From assembly GCA_014946745.1 (NCBI GenBank), contig JADCRD010000002.1, forward strand, positions 1 to 64,000: a stretch of 64,000 bases of DNA, read 5' to 3'. The DNA is from Lysobacterales bacterium (GTDB lineage Bacteria; Pseudomonadota; Gammaproteobacteria; Xanthomonadales; Xanthomonadaceae). Position numbers and translations under genes: made by a program. This document shows, in pieces, positions 19,721-29,454 of the stretch (position 1 is the first letter of the stretch; the number at the start of each line of letters is the position of its first letter). The notes below the pieces were generated by a model. It was not told the origin of the DNA. It searched no databases and was given only the letters and a program-made list of their open reading frames with translations.

Positions 19721-20182
19721 TCACTGGTTGGTCCAGCACATGGCCGCCCCCTCAGCGCTGCTCGAAGCGCCGTCCGGCGCCGTCACGGTGACCCGCACGC
19801 GAACCGGTCGGCCCGCTCTGCAGTTGCCGACCAGGGTCCGTGAGGTGCCGTCGGTGAAGTAGTCCTCGAGCCCCTGCAGAACTGTCCATTCGTATCGATA
19901 CACGCGCACGGTTGACTGCGGCCAGGCTTCGCAGAAAGCCGATTCCGCCCAGGCCACACACTGGATCTCGGCCGGCGGCATGGAGGATTCGGGGGGACAG
20001 CTCTGCATTCCACTGCCCATCGGGCAGCTCTTTCGAAAGGTCTGAATGAGGTCCGGGCGGCCGCACGGAAGATCAGGCGGCGTGTTGGGAGGCGTGACGT
20101 CGCATGTCGCTCCTACGGCGATTGCGGTTGTCGAACCGAACAGCAGGCACAGGCGGGCCATGAGTGCGCACGAGCGATACAT
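19721..20182 (-). CDS. Secreted Cys-rich protein, unknown function
   Basis: 153 residues from the ATG at 20182, with GTGGAG upstream. The signal region is CALMARLCLLFGSTTAIAVG. The mature protein has eight cysteines (27, 40, 53, 62, 75, 84, 121, 149), again an even number, in a Pro-rich first half (TPPNTPPDLPCGRPD). The second half, VRVYRYEWTVLQGLEDYF through PVRVRVTVTAPDGASSS, looks like an Ig or beta-sandwich fold. No family named. It starts 57 bases after the kinase stop on the same strand, so co-transcription with the sigma-kinase pair is likely. Confidence 0.72.
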   Translation of the reverse strand: MYRSCALMARLCLLFGSTTAIAVGATCDVTPPNTPPDLPCGRPDLIQTFRKSCPMGSGMQSCPPESSMPPAEIQCVAWAESAFCEAWPQSTVRVYRYEWTVLQGLEDYFTDGTSRTLVGNCRAGRPVRVRVTVTAPDGASSSAEGAAMCWTNQ

Positions 20183-20239
20183 ACGGAGTCTCCACTGGAC
20201 GGGGTCAACTACAAACTCGGATTCTGGCGAAATCGCCGA

Positions 20240-22753
20240 TCAGGGTGAGGGGGCAGGGCTCGCTGCAAGAAGGCGGCGGGCGCGCTCGCAGACCTCGCTC
20301 AAGGCGCCAGAGGCCGTGTTCGCGGGCCGGCAATCGAGCGCGGCCGTCAGCGCCCCGACCGTGCCCAGGTATTCCGCGCGATTGAACGCGCTGGAATTCG
20401 CCAGCCCGACGGCGGCCTCCGGGTGCACCAACAGCTGCAGCGCTTCTTCGGCGCGCCCATTGCCATTCAGGAAGCGGGCGAAGTGCAGCCTGAAGTAGGT
20501 GCTGAGCGCGCTCCCTGCACCGCCCCGGTCCTGGCTGGCTTCAAGCGCGCCGCGGTACAGGCGCTCGGCCTCGGCCTCGTGCCCCCCGGCCTTGTCCAAC
20601 AGGTGAGCAACATTGAACTGGATGCGCTGCGTGCTGACATGGTCCGCGCCCAGGCCGCGTTTCGCGGCTTCCAGAGCCTGTCGATACTCGACCAGCGCCA
20701 GATCCGGCTGCGCGTTGTGTTCGAGCGCACGGCCCAAGGTGTTGTAGCCGTAGATGGCTTCTGCACTGTCCGGCCCGAAGGCCCGGACGATCAATCCCAG
20801 GCTGGCGCGGGCCTCACCCACGGCTTCTACGGTTTTGTCCGATGCGCGCAGCGCGGCGACCCGACGCATGCGCGTACGCAGGACCTGCGCATGGGTGTCC
20901 GGCAGCGTTTGCCGCTGCCAGGCCAGAGTTTCATCGAGCACAGCCAGTTCCTGTTGGGTCTGCTTGGCAACGCTGTGGGCCTCGGCCAAGGTGTAGCGCA
21001 CCCGGGTTGCGAGTTCATCTTCGGGACCTCGTGTCGACGACAAGGCCAGCGCACGCTCGAGCAGCGGTAGGGCCTGGTCCGGATTTCCGCTGTGCGCCAA
21101 CTGCCTTCCCCGGGTCGTCAGCCAATCAAGATGGTGGATTCGATCCGCCGGCACTTCAGTCGCCAGCAATTGGCCCGCCCTCTCCCACTCGGCGCTTCCC
21201 AACAGCGCCCGTGCAAGCTGCAGGCGCAGCCCGTCAAGTTCATCGGCGGAAAGCTCGCCGCCGGCCGATGCCGCCAGAGCGCGCTCCAGAAGGTCCACGC
21301 CTTGGGCGAAACGCCCCAGCGAGAGATCCACTTCCGCCACGCTGCCGGCGAGCCGGGCGAACAGCTCGGGCTGGTCGCGCTCGATCTCATCGAACTGCTC
21401 ACGCGCTGCATCCAGGATGCGACCCGCGCTCACATCCGCGCCACTGGCGCGGATGGGATCAGCGGCGACGAAAGCCGACCTGAGCACGCCAAGGGCGCTG
21501 GACGAAAGGTCCCGCTGCATCCGCAGTTCGCGGTTCTGCTGCCAAAGGACCACCGTAGCCATCGACAGCCCGAGCAGACCCGCTGCCACTGAAGTCACGG
21601 CGATGCGGTGCCTTGCGATGAATTTCCTCGCGCGATACCAGCGATGGCTGCCACGCGCGCTCACCGGACGACCTTGCAGGAAGCACTCAAGATCAGCGTC
21701 CAGCTGCTCCACCGAGGCGTAGCGCTCCTCGGGGCGCTTGCGCAGACAGCGCAGCACGATGTCGTCGAGATCACCCTTCAGGCTGCGCTTCAGGCTCTTG
21801 GCCTCAGTGCCCTGACCGCTTATGCGGACACTCGGCGCCGTCGGCGTGTGCTCAAGGATCAGGCGCTCGGCTTCACCCGCACTGAGGCCCTGCAGCGGCA
21901 GCGCCGGCACGCCAGCGAGCAGTTCGTACAGCAGAGCGCCGAGCGAATACACGTCTGAGCTGACGCGACTGTCCTCTCCCCTGAGCTGCTCGGGCGCCGC
22001 ATACGCGGGCGAGAAGCAGCGATGGGCGGTGCGTGTCCAGTCGCCTTGGGAAGCACTTTCCTCCGGCAGCAGTCTGGCGATGCCGAAATCCAGCAGCTTC
22101 GGCAGCCCGTTCACTTCCACCAGGACATTGGCCGGCTTCAGATCGCGGTGGACCACAAGGTACCGGTGGGCATGCGACACCGCTTGGCAGACGCGACGCA
22201 TCAGCTCGATCCTGGCGCGCACGCTGAGGGTGTGCTTCTCGGCGTACTGGGTGATCGGCAGCCCGCGGACATAGCTCAGCACCAGATAGGGCACACCCTC
22301 ATCGAGGACGCCCTGCTCCAGAAGCGCAGCGATGTAGGGATGGTCGAGCCGAGCCAGGGACTGACATTCGATCCTGAAGCGACGCAGCACCTCCGGGTCC
22401 AGCAGCCCGCCGCGGAGAACCTTGATCGCGACCTGTTGGCGGGCACCCTGGATGTCGCGCTCAGCCCGGAACACCACGCCCATCCCGCCCGCGCCAATCG
22501 GCTCGCACAGCGTGTACTCGCCGACCCGTGCTCCAGGCCGCAGCCGGGAGCTCGTGACCGCATCGATCCATTCGTAGCCCACCTTTCCGGGCCGCGCAGG
22601 CTCTGCCCCGGCGAGCATGCGATCGGCGCGCAGCAGCTGGCGCAACTCGACGGCCAGTTCAGAGGCGTCACCGCAGCTGCGATCAATGAAGAGATCGCGT
22701 TCGGTATCGGGCAGCTCGCAGGCAGCCGCGAACAGCTCCTGCAGCCTATGCAC
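20240..22753 (-). CDS. Membrane Ser/Thr protein kinase with C-terminal TPR domain
   Basis: 837 residues starting with GTG at 22753, overlapping the sigma gene stop by 8 bases. An N-terminal helical segment precedes the kinase domain (about 79-345): glycine loop IGAGGMGVVF, lysine K111 in VAIKVL, catalytic D204 in VVHRDLKPANVL, DFG at D222 in LLDFGIARLL, and APEQLRGEDSRVSSDVYSLG. One transmembrane helix (VTSVAAGLLGLSMATVVLW) leads to about 400 residues of helical TPR-type repeats, for example ARALLGSAEWERAGQLLA and YGYNTLGRALEHNAQPDLA. Predicted topology is kinase in the cytoplasm and TPRs in the periplasm. It probably works with the sigma factor encoded just before it. Confidence 0.92.
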   Translation of the reverse strand: MHRLQELFAAACELPDTERDLFIDRSCGDASELAVELRQLLRADRMLAGAEPARPGKVGYEWIDAVTSSRLRPGARVGEYTLCEPIGAGGMGVVFRAERDIQGARQQVAIKVLRGGLLDPEVLRRFRIECQSLARLDHPYIAALLEQGVLDEGVPYLVLSYVRGLPITQYAEKHTLSVRARIELMRRVCQAVSHAHRYLVVHRDLKPANVLVEVNGLPKLLDFGIARLLPEESASQGDWTRTAHRCFSPAYAAPEQLRGEDSRVSSDVYSLGALLYELLAGVPALPLQGLSAGEAERLILEHTPTAPSVRISGQGTEAKSLKRSLKGDLDDIVLRCLRKRPEERYASVEQLDADLECFLQGRPVSARGSHRWYRARKFIARHRIAVTSVAAGLLGLSMATVVLWQQNRELRMQRDLSSSALGVLRSAFVAADPIRASGADVSAGRILDAAREQFDEIERDQPELFARLAGSVAEVDLSLGRFAQGVDLLERALAASAGGELSADELDGLRLQLARALLGSAEWERAGQLLATEVPADRIHHLDWLTTRGRQLAHSGNPDQALPLLERALALSSTRGPEDELATRVRYTLAEAHSVAKQTQQELAVLDETLAWQRQTLPDTHAQVLRTRMRRVAALRASDKTVEAVGEARASLGLIVRAFGPDSAEAIYGYNTLGRALEHNAQPDLALVEYRQALEAAKRGLGADHVSTQRIQFNVAHLLDKAGGHEAEAERLYRGALEASQDRGGAGSALSTYFRLHFARFLNGNGRAEEALQLLVHPEAAVGLANSSAFNRAEYLGTVGALTAALDCRPANTASGALSEVCERARRLLAASPAPSP

Positions 22754-23324
22754 CCGAACAGGCCTGCACGTCGACGCTGAGCCGATGACCCAGCCAGGCG
22801 CGCGCGAAACGCCACTGCCGCCCCACCGTGGCGACTGAGCTTCCCATGACCTCGGCGATCTCTTCCGTGTTGAGGCCGGAGAAGAACTTGAGTTCAACCA
22901 GGCGGCCGAGGTCTGCATCTTGCTGCGAAAGCTCGTCAAGCGCCGTGTCAAGGCCGATCCAGTCCAGCGACTCGTCGATGACCGGCAGTTCGGTCTCGGC
23001 CAGTGAAGTCAGCGACACGAATGGCAGACCTCCACCACGCTTTTCGCTGCTTCGCATCCTGAGGTAGTCGATCATCACTCGTCGCGTGATCGTGGCTGCG
23101 ATTGCGAAGAAGTGCTGCCGGCTCTTCCAGTCGACTTCACTCTGCTCGGCCAGACGCTCGTAGGCTTCGTGCGCCAGCTCGGTGGGCTGCAGAGTCAGGA
23201 CATCTGGGTTACGGCGTGCATGCGCATGGGCGATCTCGCGAAGCACGGGATACGCGAGCTCCATCAGCTGGGCTTCGACGGCTCGTTCGCCGGCTCTCCA
23301 GCGTTGCAGAAGCTCGGTCAGCAT
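22746..23324 (-). CDS. ECF-type sigma factor (TIGR02999-like, kinase-associated)
   Basis: 192 residues from the ATG at 23324. Region 2 spans about 10-100 (LTLQPTELAHEAYERLAEQ, FFAIAATITRRVMIDYLR) and region 4 about 135-185 (LVELKFFSGLNTEEIAEVMG, ATVGRQWRFARAWL). The sequence matches the group usually found beside Ser/Thr kinases, and the kinase gene overlaps its 3' end. No Shine-Dalgarno sequence is evident upstream of the start; the leader is T-rich, then GCGACC. It likely directs transcription of this five-gene run or an envelope regulon. No classical anti-sigma gene is adjacent. Confidence 0.9.
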   Translation of the reverse strand: MLTELLQRWRAGERAVEAQLMELAYPVLREIAHAHARRNPDVLTLQPTELAHEAYERLAEQSEVDWKSRQHFFAIAATITRRVMIDYLRMRSSEKRGGGLPFVSLTSLAETELPVIDESLDWIGLDTALDELSQQDADLGRLVELKFFSGLNTEEIAEVMGSSVATVGRQWRFARAWLGHRLSVDVQACSGA

Positions 23325-23609
23325 GGTCGCAAAAAGAATTCAATCGTCCGTTGCGAACAGTCTGGCCGGAAGGAACAGGTCGCACAAGCACTCGCCCCGG
23401 CGCTGTGCAGGCGCCTGTGCTTGGCCCAGAGCGCGAGCAGCCGAACGGGCCCAGGAAGCTCCCATCCGCTTGCCAGGAGAGCTTGCGCAAGGTCGGCAAC
23501 GAAGCCGCGGAGTTTCTCGGTGCAGATGGCCCTTGGGATCGATGCGTCTGCCCCAGCAGGCGCAAGGTCCTGCTTTCTCTGCTGCGCGCGCTTCTTCAGC
23601 TTGCAGCGA
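23325..23609. other. Upstream region of the ECF sigma operon
   Basis: Nothing gene-like was seen. It should hold the promoter of the sigma-kinase run. No repeat is evident. Confidence 0.5.
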
Positions 23610-23642
23610 GCCAAAGCAGAAGCCCCGCACAAGGCGGGGCTT
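23610..23642 (-). terminator. Rho-independent terminator of groESL
   Basis: On the minus strand a perfect 10-bp stem, GAAGCCCCGC and GCGGGGCTTC, with loop CTTGT, is followed by TGCTTTG. It lies 34 bases past the groEL stop. Confidence 0.88.
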
Positions 23643-23675
23643 CTGTTCAACACCTGACGCTTGGAGAAGCAGGAC

Positions 23676-25468
<1,793 letters not shown>

Positions 25469-25481
25469 GCCGTCAGCGGCT

Positions 25482-25769
25482 TCAGCCGATGACGGCCAAG
25501 ATGTCGTCCTCGCGCACCACCAGGTACTCGGTGCCGTCGACCTTGACCTCGGTGCCGGCGTACTTGCCGAACAGCACCTTGTCACCGGCCTTGACCTTCA
25601 GCGCGCGCACGCTGCCGTTGTCGAGCGGCTTGCCTTCGCCCACGGCGACGACTTCGCCGCGGATGGGCTTCTCGGTGGCGCTGTCGGGGATCACGATGCC
25701 GCCGGCAGAGACCTTCTCTTCTTCCATGCGCTTGATGACGACGCGATCGTGCAGGGGTTTCAGGTTCAT
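25482..25769 (-). CDS. groES: Co-chaperonin GroES
   Basis: 95 residues from the ATG at 25769. I rejected a longer in-frame start since the family begins [14 protein letters not shown]. The mobile loop ([20 protein letters not shown]) and the C-terminal [14 protein letters not shown] are standard. GroES caps the GroEL ring during folding. It is the first gene of the groESL operon, directly downstream of the CIRCE operator. Confidence 0.98.
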   Translation of the reverse strand: MNLKPLHDRVVIKRMEEEKVSAGGIVIPDSATEKPIRGEVVAVGEGKPLDNGSVRALKVKAGDKVLFGKYAGTEVKVDGTEYLVVREDDILAVIG

Positions 25770-25817
25770 GTGGATCCTCGGTAAGTTGCTGATTTGTCGA
25801 TGGTCCAACGCGCTTTG

Positions 25818-25844
25818 TTAGCACTCGCCGTTGGTGAGTGCCAA
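25818..25844 (-). promoter_or_regulatory. CIRCE operator (HrcA binding site)
   Basis: TTAGCACTC, nine bases, GAGTGCCAA: one mismatch from the consensus inverted repeat TTAGCACTC-N9-GAGTGCTAA. It lies 49 bases upstream of the groES start. On the minus strand a TAAACT hexamer (25844-25849) abuts it and could be the -10. It implies heat-inducible repression by HrcA, whose gene is not in the window. Confidence 0.95.
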
Positions 25845-26144
25845 GTTTAGCCACGGAATGTGACGCCGTCGATGCCAGCCGGGTAGGCTGCTCGACCGAC
25901 GTCAGCGTCGAGGCGGGAGACAAATGGGGCGGCCGATCTGCGCTTTCAAGAGGGAGGAGCGCGGGAAGGTGCGAACGCCGACCCGGCGCGTCCGGTGCCG
26001 CGGCTTGCCGGGGGCACAGGCGGACGTAATCGCCCTCAGCCCCGGCGCAGCCGTGCCTGCTCCTTCGGCTCCGAGTACTGTCGGCCGGGCGCCACCTGAG
26101 CGAGGAGCGGTGACCTCGGGGGACTGGGGCGAGCGTTAAGCTCC

Positions 26145-26167
26145 GGTGGGTCAAGACCCACCCTATG
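26145..26167. repeat. GGTGGGTC palindromic repeat, copy 1
   Basis: GGTGGGTCAAGACCCACC followed by CTATG. The 18-base core is a near-perfect palindrome. Further copies occur at 32972-33241, 48504-48527 and 49058-49136. Confidence 0.85.
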
Positions 26168-26249
26168 CCCGCTGATGATGTACGCGCTGGCGACGGCATC
26201 CGAGCCGCTGGCTGCCCTCAGGCGCTGCCCCAGCCAATCCTGCTCGTAC

Positions 26250-26270
26250 GAATCCCCAATCCCCAATCCC
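26250..26270. repeat. Three heptads abutting cutA
   Basis: GAATCCC, CAATCCC, CAATCCC, then GGCCCTAACG and the cutA ATG. The paiB start has the same arrangement (heptads, GGCCCT, start codon). Confidence 0.85.
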
Positions 26271-26280
26271 GGCCCTAACG

Positions 26281-26616
26281 ATGTCCGACCTCCAGCTTGT
26301 CCTCACCACCGCCCCCGACCCGCTGGTCGCCGAGGCCATCGCGCGCGCCCTGGTCGACGCCCAGCTCGCCGCCTGCGTCAGCCTGCTGCCGGGCGTCACC
26401 TCGGTGTACCGCTGGCAGGGTCAGGTCGAAACGGCGCGCGAAGTGCAGCTGCTGATCAAGACCCGCGCGAGCACCTTGCCCGCATTGATCGAGGAGATCC
26501 GCCGCCTGCATCCCTATGCGCTGCCCGAGCTGATCGCGCTCCCGATTGAAGACGGGCTGCCGGCCTATCTGGACTGGATGCGCCTCGGCTCGACGCCGCC
26601 GGTAAGGGCGGGCTGA
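26281..26616 (+). CDS. cutA: CutA divalent-cation tolerance protein
   Basis: 111 residues, the usual length for this trimeric ferredoxin-fold family. The conserved segments are present: LVLTTAPDPLVAEAIARALV, QLAACVSLLPGVTSVYRWQG, EVQLLIKTRASTLPALIEEI and HPYALPELIALPI. The family is implicated in copper and metal tolerance, though its molecular role is debated. It is cytoplasmic. There is no clear Shine-Dalgarno sequence before the ATG; heptad repeats end 10 bases upstream. It appears monocistronic. Confidence 0.95.
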   Translation: MSDLQLVLTTAPDPLVAEAIARALVDAQLAACVSLLPGVTSVYRWQGQVETAREVQLLIKTRASTLPALIEEIRRLHPYALPELIALPIEDGLPAYLDWMRLGSTPPVRAG

Positions 26617-27057
26617 GGGCGTAGCGCTCGCCGCCGGAGGGCGGCGGCGTTCCGGGCGAAGTGGGTGCGCGCACGGCGGTCTCAGCGGGCGCACTGGTGC
26701 GCGACGTTGGGCCGCGCTGCGCTTGGCCCAACCTACCGAAGCGCGTCGATGTTGTCGCTTGGGCCAAGCGCCGGCGCAGCCCAACGCGGGCCACGAATCG
26801 GGCAACACGCGGGGCTTCCCGCCGCCGGTGATCCACCAAGGCCTCGCGCTATGGCCTGGCGCTGAAAAGACAGCGCAGCATTCGGCGGCTATCCTTGGCG
26901 GTCCTTCCGTTCGGGCGTGGCGCCTGGCGGAGCTTTCGCCCGATCGGGCCGGCCCGCACGCGCGGGCGGCACCACCACACGGCCGCGCACCGTCAGGAAG
27001 GACGGCGGCGATGACCCCGTGTCCGGGCCTATCCACTGCATGCTTCGGGGGTTCCAG
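26617..27057. other. Gap between cutA and the endonuclease gene
   Basis: No convincing gene. It contains a TTGGGCC inverted-repeat element at 26707-26795. Confidence 0.55.
26707..26795. repeat. TTGGGC inverted repeat element
   Basis: TTGGGCC-GCGCTGCGC-TTGGCCCAA at 26707-26731, then a second imperfect copy (CTTGGGCCAAGCGCC to GCGCAGCCCAA) at about 26758-26795. It looks like a dispersed extragenic palindrome; I see no other copy in the window. Confidence 0.6.
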
Positions 27058-29280
27058 ATGCGCATCGTCTCCGGCCGCGCGTTCGCGTCGGTCGCGTTCC
27101 TGTTTTCGTGTGCGGCCCTGCCGCAGCTCGCCGCCGCGCAGGCGGTGGATTTCAACGGTGGCTACAGCCAGGACTTCGACACGCTGGCCAATAGCGGCAG
27201 CAGTGCTGCCCTGCCCGCCGGCTGGGCGATCGCCGAGGCCGGCACCAGCGGCAACAACAACGGCCAGTACCAGGCCGGCGATGGCAGCAGCAACAGCGGC
27301 GACACCTGGAGCTACGGCAGCACTGGCTCCACTGAGCGCGCGCTGGGCAGCATCCTCTCGGGCAGCCTCAACAGCCGCTTCGGCGTGCAGCTGGTCAACC
27401 GCAGCGGCGGCAGCCTGTCTTCGGTGTCGATCAGCTACATCGCCGAGCAATGGCGCCTCGGCACCGCCGCCCGCGTCGATCGCCTCGACTTCGAGTACAG
27501 CCTGAATGCCACGGGCCTGGCGGATACGGCGGCCACCTGGACGGCGTTCGACGCGCTCGATGCCGTCGCGCCGGTGACCGCGGGCACCGCGGGCGCGCTC
27601 GTTGGCAATGCCGCAGCCAACCGGGTCGCTGTGAGCGGCAACCTGACGGGCCTCAGCTGGGGCGCGGATCAGGTGCTGTGGATCCGCTGGATCGACTTCA
27701 ACGCCAGCAGCAATGACGACGGCCTCGCCATCGACGACCTCGTCGTCGGCACGCTGGCCGATACGCCGCCGAGCCTGGTTTCGACCACCCCGGCGAACAA
27801 CGCGACCAACGTGGCTGTCACCCAGGCCCCGCGCCTGCGCTTCTCCGAGAGCGTTGATCTCAACGCCGCCGCCGTGAGTTTCAGCTGCGGCGGCAACGCG
27901 GTCGCCTTCAGCAGCAACAGCCCGGCCAGCGAGATCGTGCTGACGCCGAACAGCGCCCTGCCCTACTCGGCGAACTGCAGCCTGAGCATTCCGGCGGCGG
28001 CCATCACCGACCGCGACGGCACGCCGGAGCCGCTGGCTGCTGATGTCACGCTCGCCTTTGCTACCGAAGCCGATCTGCCGCCGCAGGTCGTTTCGACCAC
28101 GCCCGCCAATGGCGCCACCGGCGTCGCGCCGGCGGTGACGCCGAGCGTGCAGTTCAGCGAAACCGTGACCCTCACGGCGCCGGCCTTCAGCATGGAATGC
28201 GATGCGGGCGGTGCGGTATCGATCAACCATCCGGCGAGCGGCCAGACGGTCGCGCTGTCGCCGCAGGCCCTGCTGCAGGAAGGAGACCGCTGCACGCTGC
28301 GCATCCTCGCCAGCCAGATCCGCGACGCCACCGGCCAGGCGCTGCCGGCCGATCGCGAGGTCAGCTTCCAGGTCAGCGCGGGCGTCGGCGACTACTACGC
28401 CCAGGTCAACACCAGCAGCCCCGAGCAGCTGCGCTGCTCGCTGCACGCAACCATCCGCGGCCATACCGCGTTCCCCTACTCGGGCACCGGCGTCACCAGC
28501 ACCTGGACGATCCTGGAGCTGGCCGAAGAGGACCCGAACGACCCGACCCGGATCATCGACGCCTACCGCAACCGTCAGTACCTGAAGGGCAGCGACCGCG
28601 CCGGCACCGGCACCGGCATCACCTACAACCGCGAGCACAGCTGGCCGAACTCGCTCGGCTTCCCCAGCCAGACGGACGCACAGGGCCGGCCGAACGCGCC
28701 CTACACCGACACCCACATGCTGTATCTGACCGACACCGGCTACAACGCCGACCGCGGCAACAAGCCTTATGCCGACTGCGCGCAGAGCAGCGGCTGCACC
28801 GAGCGCCCGACCGATGTGAACCTCGGCGTCGGCGGCGGCACCGGTCTGTACCCGGGCAATTCCAACTGGTTCAACGGCAGCAGCTATGAGGTGTGGAGCG
28901 CGCGCAAAGGCGATTTCGCCCGCACCATCCTGTACATGGCGATCCGCTACGAGGGCGGCAGCCATCCGGTGACCGGCCAGGCCGAGCCGGATCTGGAGCT
29001 CACCGACAACCGTGCGCTGATCGTCGGCACCACCAGCTCGCCGGCCTACATGGGCCTGATGAGCACGGTGCTGGCCTGGCACCAGGCCGACCCGCCGGAC
29101 GCCGCCGAGCGGCGTCGCAACGACGTGGTGTTCTCGTTCCAGGGCAATCGCAACCCCTTCATCGACCGCCCGGAATGGGGCACGCAGGCGCTGTTCACCA
29201 GCGCCCAGCCCAGCAGCTGCCAGCTGGTGACGCCGGTGCCGCCGGCGATCTTCGCCAACGGTTTCGAAGCGCTGAACTGA
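27058..29280 (+). CDS. Secreted endonuclease I family nuclease with Ig-like domains and GFE tail
   Basis: 740 residues from the ATG at 27058 (GGGGG upstream). The signal peptide is FASVAFLFSCAALPQLAAAQ. Residues about 28-235 are a beta-sandwich-like N-terminal region. Two Ig-like units of the SbsA/Big_5 kind follow (PSLVSTTPANNATNVAV and PQVVSTTPANGATGVAP). The C-terminal catalytic domain is endonuclease I: YYAQVNTSSPEQLRCSLHAT, the catalytic TYNREHSWPNSLGF, DTHMLYLTDTGYNADRGN and SNWFNGSSYEVW. It should cut DNA and perhaps RNA nonspecifically outside the cell, for nutrient use or biofilm DNA turnover. The protein ends AIFANGFEALN. A terminator hairpin follows. Confidence 0.93.
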   Translation: MRIVSGRAFASVAFLFSCAALPQLAAAQAVDFNGGYSQDFDTLANSGSSAALPAGWAIAEAGTSGNNNGQYQAGDGSSNSGDTWSYGSTGSTERALGSILSGSLNSRFGVQLVNRSGGSLSSVSISYIAEQWRLGTAARVDRLDFEYSLNATGLADTAATWTAFDALDAVAPVTAGTAGALVGNAAANRVAVSGNLTGLSWGADQVLWIRWIDFNASSNDDGLAIDDLVVGTLADTPPSLVSTTPANNATNVAVTQAPRLRFSESVDLNAAAVSFSCGGNAVAFSSNSPASEIVLTPNSALPYSANCSLSIPAAAITDRDGTPEPLAADVTLAFATEADLPPQVVSTTPANGATGVAPAVTPSVQFSETVTLTAPAFSMECDAGGAVSINHPASGQTVALSPQALLQEGDRCTLRILASQIRDATGQALPADREVSFQVSAGVGDYYAQVNTSSPEQLRCSLHATIRGHTAFPYSGTGVTSTWTILELAEEDPNDPTRIIDAYRNRQYLKGSDRAGTGTGITYNREHSWPNSLGFPSQTDAQGRPNAPYTDTHMLYLTDTGYNADRGNKPYADCAQSSGCTERPTDVNLGVGGGTGLYPGNSNWFNGSSYEVWSARKGDFARTILYMAIRYEGGSHPVTGQAEPDLELTDNRALIVGTTSSPAYMGLMSTVLAWHQADPPDAAERRRNDVVFSFQGNRNPFIDRPEWGTQALFTSAQPSSCQLVTPVPPAIFANGFEALN

Positions 29281-29293
29281 TCGCGGCGCGCGG

Positions 29294-29325
29294 CCGGCCC
29301 CGCCCGCTTGAACGGGCGGGGCCGG
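29294..29325 (+). terminator. Strong hairpin after endonuclease gene
   Basis: A perfect 13-bp stem CCGGCCCCGCCCG with its complement, loop CTTGAA, 13 bases past the stop. There is no T-run, so termination may be Rho-assisted or the hairpin may protect the 3' end. Confidence 0.7.
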
Positions 29326-29454
29326 TGACGCTCACGGGCCCGCCGCAGCCCGATTCGCTAAGCTTCGAGTCCCTTGCGCCCTCACGGGCGAACCAAACGC
29401 AGCGGCCGCGGTCTGGCCCCGACCGCCGCGCGCCTTGCCTCGACGCGAACCACC

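Larger units (their letters stand above)
25845..26280. other. Divergent groES/cutA intergenic region with repeats
   Basis: No gene seen. It holds one GGTGGGTC palindrome (26145-26167) and three heptads (26250-26270) that end 10 bases before the cutA start. Confidence 0.6.

Noticed and set aside
26275..29082. 935-codon minus-strand frame
   Set aside because: Antisense to cutA and the endonuclease; Arg/Ala/Gly-rich with no motif.
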